This document shows, in pieces, positions 61,381 through 64,000 of a DNA stretch of 64,000 nucleotides. Within the stretch, counting starts at the first letter, position 1, and every line of letters starts with the position of its first letter. The stretch comes from Saccharothrix sp. HUAS TT1 (GTDB taxonomy: Bacteria; Actinomycetota; Actinomycetes; Mycobacteriales; Pseudonocardiaceae), in the NCBI RefSeq assembly GCF_040744945.1, contig NZ_CP160453.1, forward strand, positions 6,448,001 to 6,512,000, read 5' to 3'. The notes beneath the pieces were generated by a model that worked only from the letters and a program-made list of their open reading frames with translations, was not told where the DNA came from and ran no database searches. Position numbers and translations under genes: made by a program.

Positions 61381-63066
61381 CTAGGCAGCGCACTCGTTCT
61401 GCTCCGGCGCGAGGGCGGCCCGCACCTCGCGGGCCAGCTCACCGCCGCGGACGAGGTCGGTCGCCTTCTCCAGGTCCGGGGTCAGGTAGCGGTCGTCCAC
61501 CAGCGGCTCGACGTGCCGGCGCACCGCCTGGTGCACCCGGTCCGTGCCCCTGCCCAGCCGGAACGCCGCCATCCTGTCCTTGATCAGGTCGATCCCCTGC
61601 GCCGACATCAGCACCTGCACCGCCAGCACCGTCTCCAGCCGGTCCAGGTTCGCGTGCAGCGCGCGCACCGAGGCCATCGCCATCGTGTTGTGGTCCTCCT
61701 GCCCGAACTTCGCCGGCCGGGACAGGGCGCCCGCGGGCGTGGCCAGCTGCTGCATCTCCGGCACCAGGGCGACCGCCACCGTCTGCACCTGCACCATCCC
61801 CGAGTTCAGGCCGACCTCCCCGCCCGCGAGGTTCGCGGGCAGGTGGTAGCTCCACTTGTCGGCCAGCAACCGCGCGGACAGCTCTTGCGACAGCACACCC
61901 AGGTCGGCGACCTGCGCGTTGAGCGAGTCGATCTCGTGCCCGAGCAGCGCCGCGTCCCAGTTGCCGCCCATCACGAACTCGTACCCGCCGTCCCCCTTGC
62001 GGAAGACCAGCGGGTTGGACGTGGAGGCGTTCGCCTCGCGCTCGACGTGACCGCGGGCGTCCGCCAAGCGCTGCCGCAGCGCCCCGACGATGTGCGGGTT
62101 GGCCCGCACCGACACCGCGTCCTGGATGCGCGGACCGTCCTCGCCCGCCGCCTTGCGACCCTCGTCGGTCATCCACCCGGTCCCGCAGATCAACGCCCGG
62201 GTCACCCGGGCCGCCTCGACCTCGGCCGGGATGCGCCGCTCGTCGTGGGTGCGGGCGTCGAACGCGCCCTGCTCGGCCCTGGTCGCCTCCAGGAACAGCG
62301 CGAACGCGCCGTCGTAGGTGTCGAGCAGCCGTTCGGCCCGCACCACCGCGTCGACGTACCGCGCGACCAGCACGCTGCTGCCGCTGATCAGCGGCAGCGC
62401 CTCGCCCTGCTCCAGCTGGAACGCGGGAGCCAGCCCGGCCTCGGCGAGGACGTCCGGCGCGGACCCCTCCTGGCCGCGGAACCGGGCGGGCGCGGGTTCG
62501 CCGGTGAGCACCAGCCCCGCCGCCGCCATCGGCTGGAGGTCGCCGGTGCCCAACGACCCGATCTCCGGCATCCGCGGCGCCACGCCCGCGTTCACCAGGT
62601 CCAGCACCCGGTCGACGAACTCCGGCCGCACGCCCATCGCGCCGCGCGCCATCGTGTTCGCCCGCAGCACCAGCGCCAGCCTGGCCACCCGGTCGGACAG
62701 CGCGGGACCGACGCCGGCGGCGTGCGAGCGCAGCACCCGGCGCTGGAACTCGACCCGGTCCGCCTCGGGCAGCGGCTCGTCCTTCAACGGGCCCAGCGCC
62801 TGGTTCCACCCGTACACCCGCTGCCCCGCCGCCACCGCGGCCTCCGCGCCCCGCCGGCTCTCGATCATCGCCTGGCGCGCCTTCAGGCCCAGCCGCACGG
62901 TCACCTGGTCGGCCTCCAGCACGTCGACCAGCTCGTTCCACGTCAGGGAGTTGCCGTCCAGCTCCACCGCGACGGCGCCGCGGCCGACGACCGGCGCGGG
63001 AGCCGCGGCCGTGCTCGACACCGCCACCGCGCCGACCGCCACCACGACCAGAACCCGCCAAGGCAT
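61381..63066 (-). CDS. secreted aromatic ammonia-lyase homologue lacking the MIO triad
   Basis: 561 aa from ATG 63066; GTG 63069 and 63078 are close alternatives after AGGAG. The N-terminus is a signal peptide (RVLVVVAVGAVAVSSTAAAP). The rest follows the HAL/PAL fold: VYGWNQALGPLKDEP in place of YGVNTGFG, EALPLISGSSVLVARYVDAV in place of EGLALINGT, and FGQEDHNTMAMASVRALHAN. The position of the catalytic Ala-Ser-Gly (GSxGASGDLAPL in relatives) reads GSLGTGDLQPM (about 169-179). It is one residue shorter and lacks the triad that cyclises to MIO. Classical ammonia-lyase chemistry is therefore unlikely. Export and an altered active site suggest a new function. Confidence 0.85.
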   Translation of the reverse strand: MPWRVLVVVAVGAVAVSSTAAAPAPVVGRGAVAVELDGNSLTWNELVDVLEADQVTVRLGLKARQAMIESRRGAEAAVAAGQRVYGWNQALGPLKDEPLPEADRVEFQRRVLRSHAAGVGPALSDRVARLALVLRANTMARGAMGVRPEFVDRVLDLVNAGVAPRMPEIGSLGTGDLQPMAAAGLVLTGEPAPARFRGQEGSAPDVLAEAGLAPAFQLEQGEALPLISGSSVLVARYVDAVVRAERLLDTYDGAFALFLEATRAEQGAFDARTHDERRIPAEVEAARVTRALICGTGWMTDEGRKAAGEDGPRIQDAVSVRANPHIVGALRQRLADARGHVEREANASTSNPLVFRKGDGGYEFVMGGNWDAALLGHEIDSLNAQVADLGVLSQELSARLLADKWSYHLPANLAGGEVGLNSGMVQVQTVAVALVPEMQQLATPAGALSRPAKFGQEDHNTMAMASVRALHANLDRLETVLAVQVLMSAQGIDLIKDRMAAFRLGRGTDRVHQAVRRHVEPLVDDRYLTPDLEKATDLVRGGELAREVRAALAPEQNECAA

Positions 63067-63210
63067 CACTGTGCGCACTCCTACGTCATCACGCGGACCG
63101 GACCCCCGCTCGGGATCGTGGCACCGCGTCCGCACCCCAGCAGGGTGTGACCGGTCGAATCGAGCCATCGGGTGAGCGCGACCGACTGCGAGCACAAGCA
63201 CAAAACTCTT

Positions 63211-63236
63211 GTTCGAACGCACATAATTTGCGAAGG
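63211..63236. promoter_or_regulatory. candidate operator/promoter between ammonia-lyase homologue and deoR-type gene
   Basis: GTTCGAAC (63211-63218, perfect palindrome) is followed by CATAAT (63221) and TTGCGAA. The region is AT-richer than its surroundings. A DeoR site and a -10 are plausible but unproven. Confidence 0.3.
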
Positions 63237-63244
63237 TCTCTCAC

Positions 63245-64000
63245 GTGAAGAGCGCCGACCGCCACCGGGTGATCATCGAACGGCTCCGCTCCGGCCCGCA
63301 GGTCGCCGTGGCGGAGCTGGCGGCGGCCACCGGCGCGTCGGAGATGACCATCCGCCGGGACCTCGACCTGCTGGCGGCGGGTGGCGTGCTGCGCCGGGTG
63401 CACGGCGGCGCGGTGCCGCTCAGCCCGGCGGGCGTCGAACCGCCGTTCAGCGCCCGCACCGCGACCGCGAGCGCCGCGAAGCGGGCCATCGCCGCGGCTG
63501 CCGTCGACCTCGTCCGGGACGGCGAGACGATCGTGCTGGACAGCGGCACGACCGCGGTCGAGGTGGCCAGGCTGCTGCGCGGCCGACCGGTCACCGTGAT
63601 GCCCCTGTCCCTGCACGCGGTGCGCGAGCTGCTGGACTCGCCCGAGGTCCGGTTGCTGCTGCCCGGCGGCGAGCCGCGCCCCGGCGAGCTGGCCATGGTC
63701 GGCCCGCTGGCGCTGGCGTCGCTGCGCGCCCTGCGCTTCGACGTGGCCGTGCTCAGCCCGTGCGCGTTCGGCCTGGACACCGGCCTCACCGCGCACAACC
63801 TGGCCGACGCAGAGGTCAAGCAGCAGGCGATGGCCGTCTCCGGGCGCACGGTCGTGCTGGCCGACAGCACGAAGTTCGGCCGCACCGCGCTCGCCCACGT
63901 CTGCCCCGCCGACCGGCCCGACGTGCTGGTCACCGATTCCGACACCCCCGCGGACGTGCTCCGCGAGCTGACCGCGCGCGGGGTGCTCGTGCACGTAGCC
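63245..64000 (+). CDS. DeoR/GlpR-family regulator (3' end outside window)
   Basis: 252 residues visible from GTG 63245 (GAAGG upstream), with no stop before the window end. HTH: VAVAELAAATGASEMTIRRD and LDLLAAGGVLRRVHGGAVPL, the DeoR signature. The sensor domain has IVLDSGTTAVEVARLL (sugar-phosphate loop) and VVLADSTKFGRTALAHV. Ligands are usually phosphorylated sugars. It is divergent from the ammonia-lyase homologue across about 180 bp. Confidence 0.9.
   Translation, partial: MKSADRHRVIIERLRSGPQVAVAELAAATGASEMTIRRDLDLLAAGGVLRRVHGGAVPLSPAGVEPPFSARTATASAAKRAIAAAAVDLVRDGETIVLDSGTTAVEVARLLRGRPVTVMPLSLHAVRELLDSPEVRLLLPGGEPRPGELAMVGPLALASLRALRFDVAVLSPCAFGLDTGLTAHNLADAEVKQQAMAVSGRTVVLADSTKFGRTALAHVCPADRPDVLVTDSDTPADVLRELTARGVLVHVA

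Noticed and set aside
1..64000. tRNA, rRNA, CRISPR arrays or prophage integration sites.
   Set aside because: No cloverleaf, spaced direct-repeat array or integrase gene was seen. The integrase-like segment at 7150-7330 is part of a LacI-type regulator.

Overview
The window is a piece of very GC-rich chromosome with GTG, ATG and some TTG starts. It carries actinobacterial families such as DUF3558-type lipoproteins, HAF repeats, ECF41 sigma factors, Tat-exported beta-lactamase lipoproteins and threonine-linker CBM2 enzymes. A filamentous actinomycete of the Pseudonocardiales (Saccharothrix/Lentzea/Actinosynnema type) fits best. That placement is inference from gene content; no rRNA or tRNA was seen.

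Layout. 0-3.05 kb: the 3' end of a thiazole/oxazole (TOMM, thiopeptide-like) RiPP operon, with a YcaO cyclodehydratase tail, a SagB-like protein and a SpaB_C-SagB fusion, all coupled by 4-nt overlaps. 3.1-8.2 kb: an NYN nuclease fused to a cold-shock-like domain, a secreted three-repeat protein, two LacI paralogues (one without a DNA-binding domain, one fused to an integrase-type arm domain) and a lipoprotein. 8.25-11.0 kb: a carbohydrate-type operon (DUF6807, cupin, Gfo/Idh/MocA). 11-16 kb: a pectate lyase among three broken genes (alpha/beta hydrolase, DUF6055 metallopeptidase, HAF repeats). 16.2-17.8 kb: a folate one-carbon pair. 17.8-21.1 kb: a serine hydrolase divergent from a NarL-type two-component system. 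21.1-24.5 kb: low-density, decayed DNA with an IS5-type remnant, an ECF sigma pseudogene and an MFS pseudogene around one intact DJ-1/PfpI gene. 24.5-27.9 kb: a beta-lactamase locus laid out like Streptomyces cacaoi blaL-blaA-blaB, with a VanY-like peptidase added. 27.9-37.2 kb: a double PAP2 phosphatase, DUF1330, an S41 protease, an OmpR-type two-component system, a stress protein, a cold-shock protein, an O-methyltransferase and a DacB carboxypeptidase. 37.2-40.6 kb: the gluconate locus (gntR, gntK, gntP and an unknown gene). 40.7-46.6 kb: a flavin monooxygenase-like protein, ilvD, a secreted beta-helix protein and a methyltransferase. 46.7-50.0 kb: aldo/keto reductase/TetR and an ECF41/SDR pair. 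50.1-55.0 kb: an MMPL transporter, MarR and two tandem MGT-type glycosyltransferases. 55.2-64 kb: a GDSL esterase, an S1C protease, GNAT, SodC, an NlpC/P60-like protein, a GH10 xylanase under a CebR-type box, a secreted ammonia-lyase homologue without the MIO triad, and a DeoR regulator cut by the window end.

Themes. Secreted plant-polysaccharide enzymes carry LacI-type operators, and cell-wall and beta-lactam response genes cluster between 24 and 37 kb. Many genes are preceded by a TANNNT hexamer 6-7 nt upstream of the start codon, which suggests leaderless transcripts. Frameshifted genes concentrate between 11 and 24.5 kb. The strongest leads are the MIO-less ammonia-lyase homologue, the integrase-arm/LacI fusion with its HTH-less paralogue, the bla/vanY locus and the SpaB_C-SagB fusion.
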